NCBI GenBank assembly: GCA_020846375.1
Contig: JADLDZ010000090.1
Span: 1-15,193, forward strand
Length of the DNA stretch: 15,193 nucleotides
Direction of reading: 5' to 3'
Source of the DNA: Nitrospirales bacterium
GTDB taxonomy: Bacteria; Nitrospirota; Thermodesulfovibrionia; Thermodesulfovibrionales; Dissulfurispiraceae
The position numbers and the translations under genes were made by a program. Numbering within the stretch: the stretch's first letter is position 1; every line of letters starts with the position of its first letter. The notes under the pieces are model-generated. The model did no database searches, had not been told where the DNA came from, and saw only the letters and a program-made list of their open reading frames with translations. This document shows positions 6,829 to 13,844 of the stretch, piece after piece.

Positions 6829-7815
6829 ATGCCGGACGTTGTCGGAATACGTTTCAAGCCGTGCGGGAAAATCTACGATTTTGAAGTCGGCGGCTTCGAA
6901 GTAAAGGAAGGGGATGCTGTGGTGGTGGAGTCCGATTTCGGGCTCAGCATCGGAACGGCGGTGCGGGATATGCGTGCTGTCGATGCCCCTGAAAGAGAGC
7001 TCAAGAAGGTGCTGAGGCTGGTGACCGAAGAGGACTTGAAGGCGCGGGAGGAAAATAAGAAAATCGAGAAGGACGCACGGGCTTTTTGCCTCGAAAGGAT
7101 CATGGCGCGGGGCCTGCCCATGAAGCTGGTGGGGGCGGAGGTGACCCTGGACAGAAAGCGTATCATCTTCTACTTCACTGCGGACGGAAGGATCGATTTC
7201 CGGGAACTGGTGAAGGACCTGGCCGCGCGGTTCAGGACCCGGATCGAAATGAGGCAGATCGGGGTGAGGGATGAGGCGAAGCTCCTCGGCGGCTTCGGGA
7301 TTTGCGGAAGGGAGCTCTGCTGCACCACCTTCCTTACCTCTTTCGACCCCGTCTCGATCAAGATGGCGAAGAGACAGGAGTTGGTCCTCAATGTGGGCAA
7401 ACTTTCGGGGCTCTGCAGCAGGCTCATGTGCTGCCTTCGCTACGAATACGACGGTGACCTGGAGAGCATCGCCTCGGACGACGAGATCCCCGTGGGGGCC
7501 GAGGAAGCGCCCCTGGAGGCAGTTGAGGAGAAGATATCCACTGCCCGGCCGAAGCCCGAGTGCCCGCGAAGACACGTCCCGCAGGGGAAGGCCGCCGAGC
7601 GCCACCGGGAGCGGGACAAGGAGAAGGGCAGGGAGAGGGTGAAGAGTGCGCCTCCTGTGGTTTCAGCTCCTCCCGTCTCCCCCCCTTCCGCGGTTTCCTC
7701 CGCCCCTGCGGCTCCTGCAGCCCCCGCCGCTCCATCGGGCGGCGAGGCCCCGGCGGAACAACAACAGGCAAAGAAGCGCGAGCATTACAGGAAGAGGAGG
7801 CGCTTCAGGAAATGA
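6829..7815 (+). CDS. ricT: RicT/YaaT-like PSP1-domain iron-sulfur regulatory protein
   Basis: From ATG 6829 the protein has 328 residues. I prefer this start to the in-frame GTG at 6772 because GGAGGAG (6818-6824) sits just before it, because the same 15 bases (CGGAGGAGATACATG) precede purD, and because the PSP1 domain begins here. The domain covers about 1-215 and ends in a double cysteine signature: Cys159, Cys164, Cys165 (GICGRELCC), then Cys196, Cys201, Cys202 (GLCSRLMCC). In Bacillus, RicT with RicA and RicF binds Fe-S clusters and steers RNase Y processing of mRNAs; no RicA or RicF gene is seen here. Residues from about 225 on form a long disordered tail: first acidic, then Arg/Lys-rich, then Pro/Ala-rich, ending KKREHYRKRRRFRK. 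The stop overlaps the metG start (ATGA). Confidence 0.85.
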   Translation: MPDVVGIRFKPCGKIYDFEVGGFEVKEGDAVVVESDFGLSIGTAVRDMRAVDAPERELKKVLRLVTEEDLKAREENKKIEKDARAFCLERIMARGLPMKLVGAEVTLDRKRIIFYFTADGRIDFRELVKDLAARFRTRIEMRQIGVRDEAKLLGGFGICGRELCCTTFLTSFDPVSIKMAKRQELVLNVGKLSGLCSRLMCCLRYEYDGDLESIASDDEIPVGAEEAPLEAVEEKISTARPKPECPRRHVPQGKAAERHRERDKEKGRERVKSAPPVVSAPPVSPPSAVSSAPAAPAAPAAPSGGEAPAEQQQAKKREHYRKRRRFRK

Positions 7816-9803
7816 CGACAGAGAAAAAGGGCTTTTATGTAACGACACCCATTTATTACGTAAACGACATTCCCCATATCGGCCATGCCTATACCACGGT
7901 GGCGGCGGACATCCTTGCCCGGCATCACCGGATGCAGGGTGATGAGGTCTTTTTCCTGACCGGAACGGACGAGCACGGGCAGAAGGTGGAGAAGGCCGCA
8001 CGGGAGAGGGGTAAATCTCCTCAGGAGCATGCGGACGGCATGGTGGGGAACTTCAGGGCGCTCTGGCCGAAACTGGATATCGGCGAGCATGCATTCATCA
8101 GGACCACCGACGAACACCACAAAAGAATTGTGCAGGAACTGCTGCAGCAGTTGTGGGAGAAGGGGGAAATCGAGAAGCGCACCTACTCCGGCATGTACTG
8201 CACCCCCTGTGAGAGGTTCTGGACAGCGAAGGACCTGATGGAGGGCAGATGCCCGGATTGCGGGAGACCCGTGGAGCCCATCGAGGAGAGCAACTATTTC
8301 TTCCTGATGTCCCGCTATCAGCAGCGCCTGATCGATCATATCGAACAACATACCTATATCCTGCCCGAGACGAGGAGGAACGAGGTCCTGGGTTTTCTCA
8401 GGAGCCAGCCCCTGGGGGACCTCTGCATATCGCGTCCGAAGCAGCGGCTTGCCTGGGGTATCCCGCTCCCCTTTGACGCGGAGTATACGACATACGTCTG
8501 GTGCGATGCCCTCGTCAACTACTATTCCGCCACGAGATACCTCGCGCCTGAGGATGGCGGCGGGAAGAAGTGGTGGCCCGCCGACTGCCACCTCATCGGC
8601 AAGGATATCCTTACCACGCACGCGGTGTACTGGTCCACCATGCTCATGGCGTTGGGGCTCCCCCTGCCGCGCACCCTCTTCGCCCACGGCTGGTGGACCG
8701 TCAACGGGCAGAAGATGTCCAAGTCCGTAGGGAATGTGGTGGACCCGAATGCCATGGCGGACCGGTACGGGGTGGACGCCTTCCGGTATTTCCTCTTCCG
8801 TGAGGTGCCCTTCGGCCTTGATGGGGATTTTTCGGAGGACGCTCTGGTGCGGCGCATCAACACCGATCTCGCCAACGACCTCGGCAACCTCCTGAGCAGG
8901 TTTCTCACCATGGCGGAGAAATATTTCGACGGCGTCATCAAACGCCCGTCCTCGTATCCGATGGCGCGGTCTGAAAATGAGTTTGCCGCCGAGTGCATCA
9001 AGGCGCTTTCGGGGGCATGGCGGGAAGAATACTGGTCGCGGCTGCACTTTAACCTTATCCTTGAAAGCATCTGGGACATGATCGGGACTGGCAACAATTA
9101 CATCGCCCGCGAAGAGCCATGGAAGCTTGCCAGGAGCGACCCGGACAGGCTGGTAACGGTCATGTACAATCTATGGGAGTCTCTGCGGTGCACTGCGCTG
9201 GCCCTTTACCCCTTTATGCCAGGCACGGCGGAGAGGATAGGGACCCAGCTCGGGCTCGGCTCTCTTGCCGGCGCGATGGAGCAGAGCCGCACCGCACAGG
9301 GTCCCGAAGGCGGCAGTTCCCTGTTCAGATGGGACGGGTGGACGCCGGACTCTCCGGTGAAAGTCGTCAGGGGAGAGCAGCTTTTCCCTCGGATCGAGAG
9401 TGCCGTGAAAAAAGAGGGGAAGCTCCAGAAAACGGAAAAGAAAAAGGAGAGGCCGGCGATGACAGAACAGGGTGTGAAGGAGCTGATCGGCATAGAGGAC
9501 TTTGCGAGGGTGGAGTTGAAGGTAGGCCGGGTGGTCAGCGCCGAGAGGGTGGAGAAGTCGGAGAAACTGATCAGGCTCAGGGTGGATACCGGTGAAGAGC
9601 GGCAGATTGTGGCGGGGATTGGGAAAGCGTACGATCCCGAGTCCCTGGTCGGGAGACTGATTGTCGTTGCAGCGAACCTCAAGCCGGCGAAGCTGATGGG
9701 GGTGGAGTCCCAGGGAATGCTTCTCGCGGCAACGGATGACGAGGGGACCCTTTCCCTCCTCTCTCTGGAGAAGGAAGTGAAGCCGGGAGCAAGAATCAAA
9801 TAG
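7812..9803 (+). CDS. metG: Methionyl-tRNA synthetase with C-terminal tRNA-binding domain
   Basis: The 663-residue enzyme charges tRNA-Met in the cytosol. The ATG overlaps the ricT stop by 4 bases, so translation is probably coupled. The class I signatures are HIGH at residues 22-25 and KMSKS at 301-305. A single zinc knuckle uses Cys130, Cys133, Cys147 and Cys150, the short form of the connective-peptide insert. The anticodon-binding helical domain follows (about 360-520), then a charged linker rich in Lys and Glu, then a Trbp111/EMAP-II-like OB domain (about 560-663; FARVELKVGRV, QIVAGIGKAYDPESLVGR), which raises tRNA affinity and helps dimerise. All parts expected of the long bacterial form are present. 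A longer upstream extension of the frame only overlaps ricT and is not used. Confidence 0.96.
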   Translation: MTTEKKGFYVTTPIYYVNDIPHIGHAYTTVAADILARHHRMQGDEVFFLTGTDEHGQKVEKAARERGKSPQEHADGMVGNFRALWPKLDIGEHAFIRTTDEHHKRIVQELLQQLWEKGEIEKRTYSGMYCTPCERFWTAKDLMEGRCPDCGRPVEPIEESNYFFLMSRYQQRLIDHIEQHTYILPETRRNEVLGFLRSQPLGDLCISRPKQRLAWGIPLPFDAEYTTYVWCDALVNYYSATRYLAPEDGGGKKWWPADCHLIGKDILTTHAVYWSTMLMALGLPLPRTLFAHGWWTVNGQKMSKSVGNVVDPNAMADRYGVDAFRYFLFREVPFGLDGDFSEDALVRRINTDLANDLGNLLSRFLTMAEKYFDGVIKRPSSYPMARSENEFAAECIKALSGAWREEYWSRLHFNLILESIWDMIGTGNNYIAREEPWKLARSDPDRLVTVMYNLWESLRCTALALYPFMPGTAERIGTQLGLGSLAGAMEQSRTAQGPEGGSSLFRWDGWTPDSPVKVVRGEQLFPRIESAVKKEGKLQKTEKKKERPAMTEQGVKELIGIEDFARVELKVGRVVSAERVEKSEKLIRLRVDTGEERQIVAGIGKAYDPESLVGRLIVVAANLKPAKLMGVESQGMLLAATDDEGTLSLLSLEKEVKPGARIK

Positions 9804-9830
9804 TCTTCAGAACACGTTAAAAGGGAAAAG

Positions 9831-9839
9831 TGCTATGAT
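9831..9839 (+). promoter_or_regulatory. Candidate extended -10 promoter for radC
   Basis: TGCTATGAT fits the extended -10 form TG-n-TATAAT with one mismatch and lies in the 80-base metG-radC gap. No good -35 lies at the right distance. A start near 9846 would give a leader of about 38 bases before the radC GTG. Readthrough from metG is also possible because no terminator is seen. Confidence 0.4.
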
Positions 9840-9883
9840 ATAGACTTTCATGAGGAGGCAGGGGAAAGGGCGGCAGGCGGAAA

Positions 9884-10579
9884 GTGACGGCAGAGCCAGG
9901 GAAAAACAAGATCAAGAATTGGCCCGAGGGTGAGAGACCGAGGGAAAGGCTTCTCAAGTACGGGGCGGAGAGCCTCTCCGATGCGCATCTTCTCGCCATC
10001 ATCCTCAGGACTGGAAGCGGGGAGGGTGGCGTTCTGAGCCTTTCCCTCTCTCTCCTGGAGAGATTCCGCACGCTGAGGAGCATCGATGCCGCCTCCCATG
10101 CCGAGCTGAGCGCGCTGAAGGGGCTGGGGACCGCCAAGATAGCCCAGCTCAAGGCTGCCTTCGAACTGGGAAAGCGACTGATGAGCGAATCCTCGGAGGG
10201 CAAGCCCTGCTTCTCTTCCAGCCATGCCCTGTACACCTATTTTGCGCCGCGCTTCAAGAATCTCAAAAAAGAGTACTTCATCGGCGTTCTTCTGGACGCA
10301 AAGAACAGGCTCCTTCGGGAGTGCAAGATCTCGGAGGGGACCCTTACCAACTCCCTCATCCATCCACGGGAGGCGTTCAAAGAGGCGGTGAAGGAATCTG
10401 CTGCCTCGGTCATTTTCGTGCACAACCATCCCAGCGGAGACCCCGCGCCGAGCAGGGACGACCTTGCCGTCACCGAGAGGCTGAAGGGGGCGGGGGAGAT
10501 CATGGGAATCCCCCTGCTCGATCACGTTATCATCGGCGACGGGAGATATGTGAGCCTGAAGGAGAGGGGAGTCCTGTAG
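9884..10579 (+). CDS. radC: RadC family (JAB/MPN domain) protein
   Basis: The product has 231 residues, normal for RadC (UPF0758). The N-terminal third begins with PEGERPRERLLKYG and holds a helix-hairpin-helix-like segment near residue 80 (LSALKGLGTAKIAQLKAA) that could touch DNA. The C-terminal JAB/MPN domain carries the metal-binding motif HNHPSGD at 180-186, with the downstream aspartates (PAPSRDD). The family was once named for DNA repair, but its true reaction is not established; a metallo-isopeptidase or metallohydrolase fold is what the sequence supports. GTG 9884 is the start because the nearby ATG at 9850 is out of frame. The ribosome site (AGGCGG) is moderate. It is followed after 103 bases by the purine genes. 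Confidence 0.9.
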   Translation: MTAEPGKNKIKNWPEGERPRERLLKYGAESLSDAHLLAIILRTGSGEGGVLSLSLSLLERFRTLRSIDAASHAELSALKGLGTAKIAQLKAAFELGKRLMSESSEGKPCFSSSHALYTYFAPRFKNLKKEYFIGVLLDAKNRLLRECKISEGTLTNSLIHPREAFKEAVKESAASVIFVHNHPSGDPAPSRDDLAVTERLKGAGEIMGIPLLDHVIIGDGRYVSLKERGVL

Positions 10580-10682
10580 CCGCCGGGAGCGCGCGGGCAC
10601 GGCTGATGGGCTCATCCCGTCGGTATAACTGCTCCTGAATCTCCTGCGCTATGGTCCGCGAATCGATAAGGAGGAGAAGAGC

Positions 10683-11282
10683 ATGCTGAAGAGAGCGCTG
10701 ATGAGTGTCTCCGATAAGAAGGGGCTTGTGGAATTCGCCCATGCCGTGTCGGAAAGGGGAGTGGAGATCCTCTCCACGGGGGGAACGGCGAAGGCCCTCC
10801 GCGAGGCGGGGGTGCCGGTGAGGGAGGTTTCCGATTACACCGGCTTTCCCGAAATGATGGACGGAAGGGTGAAGACGCTCCATCCGAAGATTCACGGCGG
10901 ACTGCTGGCGCGGAGAAACAATCCGAAGGACCGCGAAGACCTCGCGAAGCAGGGTATCGGTACCATCGATATGGTAGTGGTGAATCTCTATCCCTTCGAA
11001 GCGACCATTGCAAAGCCGGGAGTGACGTTCGACGATGCCATCGAGAATATCGACATCGGGGGGCCGGCGATGCTCAGGGCCGCTTCCAAGAATTTCCAGG
11101 ATGTCGTGGTGGTGGTCGATCCCGAAGATTACGGGAAGGTGCTCGACGAGCTGGAGGCATCCAATGGGGAAGTGAGCAGGAAGACGAAGCTTATGCTTGC
11201 CCAGAAGGTGTTTGCCCACACCTCCCGCTACGATACACTTATAGCTGACTATCTGAAGAGGGTCATCAATGAGAGCGCATAG
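10683..11282 (+). CDS. purH: Standalone IMP cyclohydrolase (N-terminal, MGS-like domain of PurH only)
   Basis: The protein has only 199 residues, whereas usual bifunctional PurH has about 520. It contains the whole IMP cyclohydrolase domain, which closes FAICAR to IMP, the last step of purine synthesis: SVSDKKG (8-14), STGGT (31-35), GRVKTLHPKIHGG (61-73, with Lys64), NLYPF with Tyr104, ENIDIGGP with Asp125, and AASKN with Lys137. These match the cyclohydrolase residues of human ATIC. It stops with TAG after VINESA, exactly at the domain boundary, and the 115 bases before purD hold no transformylase remnant. The AICAR transformylase must therefore be encoded elsewhere, as a separate PurH C-terminal domain or a PurP-type enzyme. 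AGGAGG (10669-10674) lies 8 bases before the ATG. This looks like a genuine split rather than decay. Confidence 0.92.
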   Translation: MLKRALMSVSDKKGLVEFAHAVSERGVEILSTGGTAKALREAGVPVREVSDYTGFPEMMDGRVKTLHPKIHGGLLARRNNPKDREDLAKQGIGTIDMVVVNLYPFEATIAKPGVTFDDAIENIDIGGPAMLRAASKNFQDVVVVVDPEDYGKVLDELEASNGEVSRKTKLMLAQKVFAHTSRYDTLIADYLKRVINESA

Positions 11283-11352
11283 ACAAGCGCGGCGCACCGG
11301 TCACCGGTGAGGAGGGGGAGAGGCGAACGGCCGCTGTGGCCCCCCGCTTGTC
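11282..11352 (+). ncRNA. Possible three-way-junction RNA element in purH-purD spacer
   Basis: GACAAGCG (11282-11289) and CGCTTGTC (11345-11352) are perfect 8-base inverted arms. Two more pairs form inside them (11291-11292 with 11343-11344) if C11290 bulges out. Between the arms lie a CACCG/CGGTG hairpin (11295-11299 with 11305-11309, loop GTCAC), a purine-rich strand (11310-11327), and a GGCC/GGCC hairpin (11329-11332 with 11338-11341). No T-run follows, so it is not a simple terminator. The left arm begins in the last base of the purH stop. It could be a structured mRNA element, a processing site or a small mobile palindrome; I recognise no known riboswitch. Confidence 0.4.
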
Positions 11353-11397
11353 CCGGAGCAGCAGAGTAGAGCAGAGAACGCTTTTCGGAGGAGATAC

Positions 11398-12669
11398 ATG
11401 AAAGTACTTGTCATCGGCGGAGGGGGACGGGAGCACGCCCTTGTCTGGAAGCTGTCGCAGTCGCGACATGTGGACAAAATATACTGCACGCCGGGAAATG
11501 CGGGCATTGCCGAAATGGCGGAGTGTCTCGATGTCGGAACCGGCAGTTTCGACGAGCTGGTGAACCTTGTGCGGTACGAATGGATAGACCTCACCGTCGT
11601 CGGGCCTGAAGAGCCCCTTTCCCGGGGCATCGTGGACGCCTTCGAGAGGGAGGGGAGGAGGATCGTGGGCCCCACGAGGGCGGCGGCCCAGCTTGAGGCG
11701 AGCAAGGTCTTTTCCAAGGACTTCATGAGGCGGCACCGCATCCCCTCCGCGGAGTACAAGGTCTTCACCTCGTATCTCCATGCGGAGGATTACGTGAGGA
11801 TGAAGGGCGCTCCCATTGTCATCAAGGCCGACGGGCTTGCGGCGGGGAAGGGGGTTATCGTGGCCTCCACGGTTGACGAAGCCATTGATGCCATCAAGCG
11901 CATCATGAAGGACAAGGAGTTCGGGGATGCCGGGAACAGGGTGATCGTGGAGGAATGCCTGCAGGGGGAGGAAGCCTCGTTCATGGCTTTTACCGACGGG
12001 AAGACCATTGTCCCCATGGTGAGCTCTCAGGACCATAAGCGGATCTTCGACAATGATGAGGGGCCGAATACCGGGGGTATGGGCGCCTACAGCCCTGCAC
12101 CGGTCGTCACGCCGGAACTACAGGACCTTGTCATGGAGAAGGTGATGCTGCCCACGGTGGAGGGTCTCCGTTCCGAAGGGATAAAATACAAGGGCATCCT
12201 CTATGCCGGTCTGATGATCAAGGACGGTTTCCCCTGGGTCCTGGAGTTCAACTGCAGGCTGGGGGACCCGGAAACGCAGCCGGTCCTTGCACGGTTGGAT
12301 ACCGACCTCATGGATATCCTCATGGCGATAGCGGATGAAAAGCTTTCCGATATCGAGATCGCCTGGAAAGAGGATGCGGCTGTGTGCGTCGTCCTTGCAT
12401 CGAAGGGATACCCCGGCCCCTATGAAAAGGGGAGGGTGATTACCGGCTTCGATGCCGCGAAGGAGGTCGAGAACGCCGTTGTCTTCCATGCCGGCACCTC
12501 TTTCACTAATAATGATATCGTAACGAACGGAGGAAGGGTGCTGGGAGTGACCGGCTGGGGGAAAGACATCAGGGCTGCAAAGGGAAAGGCCTATGAGGCG
12601 GTGGAGAAGGTCAGCTTTGAAGGGATGCACTACCGGAAGGACATTGCCGATAAGGCATTGAAAAGATAG
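11398..12669 (+). CDS. purD: Phosphoribosylamine-glycine ligase (GAR synthetase)
   Basis: The 423-residue length is normal for PurD, which joins glycine to phosphoribosylamine with ATP in step two of purine synthesis. It begins with the family start VLVIGGGGREHAL (3-15), followed by YCTPGNAG and VVGPEEPL. The ATP-grasp domain includes IVIKADGLAAGKGV, the family signature GPNTGGMGAYSP (222-233) and the metal-binding EFNCRLGDPE (283-292). GGAGGAG (11387-11393) sits directly before ATG 11398, in the same 15-base context as the ricT start. The gene follows purH after the folded spacer and probably shares its transcript. No other purine genes are adjacent. Identification is secure. Confidence 0.96.
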   Translation: MKVLVIGGGGREHALVWKLSQSRHVDKIYCTPGNAGIAEMAECLDVGTGSFDELVNLVRYEWIDLTVVGPEEPLSRGIVDAFEREGRRIVGPTRAAAQLEASKVFSKDFMRRHRIPSAEYKVFTSYLHAEDYVRMKGAPIVIKADGLAAGKGVIVASTVDEAIDAIKRIMKDKEFGDAGNRVIVEECLQGEEASFMAFTDGKTIVPMVSSQDHKRIFDNDEGPNTGGMGAYSPAPVVTPELQDLVMEKVMLPTVEGLRSEGIKYKGILYAGLMIKDGFPWVLEFNCRLGDPETQPVLARLDTDLMDILMAIADEKLSDIEIAWKEDAAVCVVLASKGYPGPYEKGRVITGFDAAKEVENAVVFHAGTSFTNNDIVTNGGRVLGVTGWGKDIRAAKGKAYEAVEKVSFEGMHYRKDIADKALKR

Positions 12670-12751
12670 GGGAGGATTGATTGGGATTGACCAGGGGAAC
12701 GAGGAAGCCGGAGGAGCGTAGCGCAGGTCTTTCCCGGAAGAAGGGTGCCTG

Positions 12752-13651
12752 ATGAAGGTGCATCTGGATTGCTTCCCGTGTTTTTTCAGGCAGACGCTCA
12801 TTGCCGTGCGGCTGGGGACAAAGGACGAGGCACTGCAGGCGGCGGTGCTGAAAGGGGTGACCGAAGAGATCAGGGCTACCGATATGTCGAAGCCCCCCGC
12901 CCATTCCACCACCTTTCTGCATAGGAAGATACGCAGCATGCTGGGAAAGGACCCCTTCACGGAGGTCAAGTCCGAGTACAATCGAATCGCTCTGGGACTG
13001 TACCCTGAACTGAAGACAAGAGTGGTGCAGAGCGAGGATCCGCTGTGGACCGCCTCACGTCTGGCCATTGCCGGAAATATCATCGACTTCGGCATCTTTA
13101 CCTCCATTGATATTGCCGGCACCGTCAAGCGGGCGCTGCATACTCCCCTTTCCGTGGACCGGTACGAAGCGTTCCGCGAGGCGCTGACCCGCCACGACGA
13201 GGTCCTTTACCTGCTGGACAATGCGGGGGAGATCGTTTTCGATATGCTCCTGATCGAGGTGCTCACCGGGATGGGAAAGAGGGTGCGGGCAGTGGTGAAG
13301 GGAGTTCCGGTGCTGAATGATGCCACTGCCGGTGATGCCGCCGAGGTCGGGCTCGATGGAAAGTGCATGATAGTGGACAACGGCTCCGACTGCATCGGTA
13401 CGATCCTGGAACTCACCTCCCCGGAATTCAATCGGGTGTTCAAGCGCGCCGGCTTCGTCATCAGCAAGGGACAGGGCAACTTCGAGACTCTTTTCTCGCC
13501 GGAGGGGGACAGCTGTCCGGGAAAGGAGATTTTCTTCCTCCTGCAGTCCAAGTGCGATGTGCTGTCGAAGGATCTGGGGGTTGCGAAAGGGGCCATGCTC
13601 CTGGTACGCGGGGGAGAGCCGTGCAGGGAGAGCCCCGCATGGCGGGATTAA
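12752..13651 (+). CDS. DUF89 / ARMT1-like family protein (candidate damage-control phosphatase)
   Basis: The product has 299 residues, typical of the short prokaryotic DUF89 branch. The N-terminus carries a CxxC pair (LDCFPCF, Cys7 and Cys10). The conserved metal/active-site segments follow: AGNIIDFG near 107-114, LLDNAGEIVFD with Asp156 and Asn157, and a C-terminal KGQGNFE loop. Family knowledge: DUF89 proteins are metal-dependent phosphatases that remove damaged or over-reactive sugar or cofactor phosphates; the archaeal and bacterial members have few defined substrates. Its place just after purH-purD suggests a link to phosphoribosyl intermediates, but this is inference from position only. 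The ribosome site (GAAGAAGGG) is fair. The 82-base gap to purD holds a possible 23-codon ORF that ends on the start codon. Confidence 0.85.
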   Translation: MKVHLDCFPCFFRQTLIAVRLGTKDEALQAAVLKGVTEEIRATDMSKPPAHSTTFLHRKIRSMLGKDPFTEVKSEYNRIALGLYPELKTRVVQSEDPLWTASRLAIAGNIIDFGIFTSIDIAGTVKRALHTPLSVDRYEAFREALTRHDEVLYLLDNAGEIVFDMLLIEVLTGMGKRVRAVVKGVPVLNDATAGDAAEVGLDGKCMIVDNGSDCIGTILELTSPEFNRVFKRAGFVISKGQGNFETLFSPEGDSCPGKEIFFLLQSKCDVLSKDLGVAKGAMLLVRGGEPCRESPAWRD

Positions 13652-13691
13652 GGAAAAGTATGCGCCGACAGGTGAGGATAACGGCAAAATC

Positions 13692-13721
13692 TTGACATTT
13701 CCTCGGTTGAAAAATTATGAT
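13692..13721 (+). promoter_or_regulatory. Sigma-70-type promoter of the atpB-atpE operon
   Basis: A perfect TTGACA (13692-13697) is followed after 18 bases by TATGAT (13716-13721), one base off consensus. It lies 41 bases after the DUF89 stop. Transcription would start near 13728, giving a leader of roughly 115 bases before atpB. Confidence 0.75.
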
Positions 13722-13727
13722 AACAGT

Positions 13728-13844
13728 TGCTCTCGTAACTTCATGATAACGAAGCAAATCCGGCAGAAAATCGTATGGTCTGAGGCATTGTCCCTCACTG
13801 AACAGCCGATGTGCCAATGGATGCACCGGTAAAGGAGGACCACT
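13728..13844 (+). other. Leader region of atpB with a possible 29-codon ORF
   Basis: The leader holds an ORF from ATG 13743 to TAA 13830-13832 (29 residues, starting MITKQIRQK). Its stop codon overlaps the atpB ribosome site (AAGGAGG, 13832-13838). No good ribosome site precedes its own ATG. A small hairpin (TGAGG 13781-13785 with CCTCA 13793-13797) lies inside it. It may be a chance ORF or a coupling leader peptide. The genes that often precede atpB in other bacteria (atpI, atpZ) are absent. Confidence 0.3.

Noticed and set aside
6787..7605. Minus-strand open frame opposite ricT
   Set aside because: It is antisense to the conserved PSP1 domain and reads as His/Pro/Arg-rich noise.
7785..9047. 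Long minus-strand open frame (about 420 codons) opposite metG
   Set aside because: It is the mirror of a well-conserved gene in a GC-rich genome, where third-position G/C keeps antisense frames open. The translation shows no recognisable domain.
9850..9883. ATG at 9850 after GAGG-rich sequence as a radC start
   Set aside because: It is out of frame with radC. The GTG at 9884 starts the frame and gives a normal-length protein.
10631..10682. Minus-strand peptide LLIDSRTIAQEIQEQL before purH, faintly like the N-terminus of FolD
   Set aside because: The likeness covers about 15 residues, lacks the rest of FolD, and overlaps the purH ribosome site. Chance is the simplest reading.
10580..10682. 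TATAAC near 10624 as a purH promoter
   Set aside because: No -35 or TG extension accompanies it, and radC and purH are close enough for readthrough.
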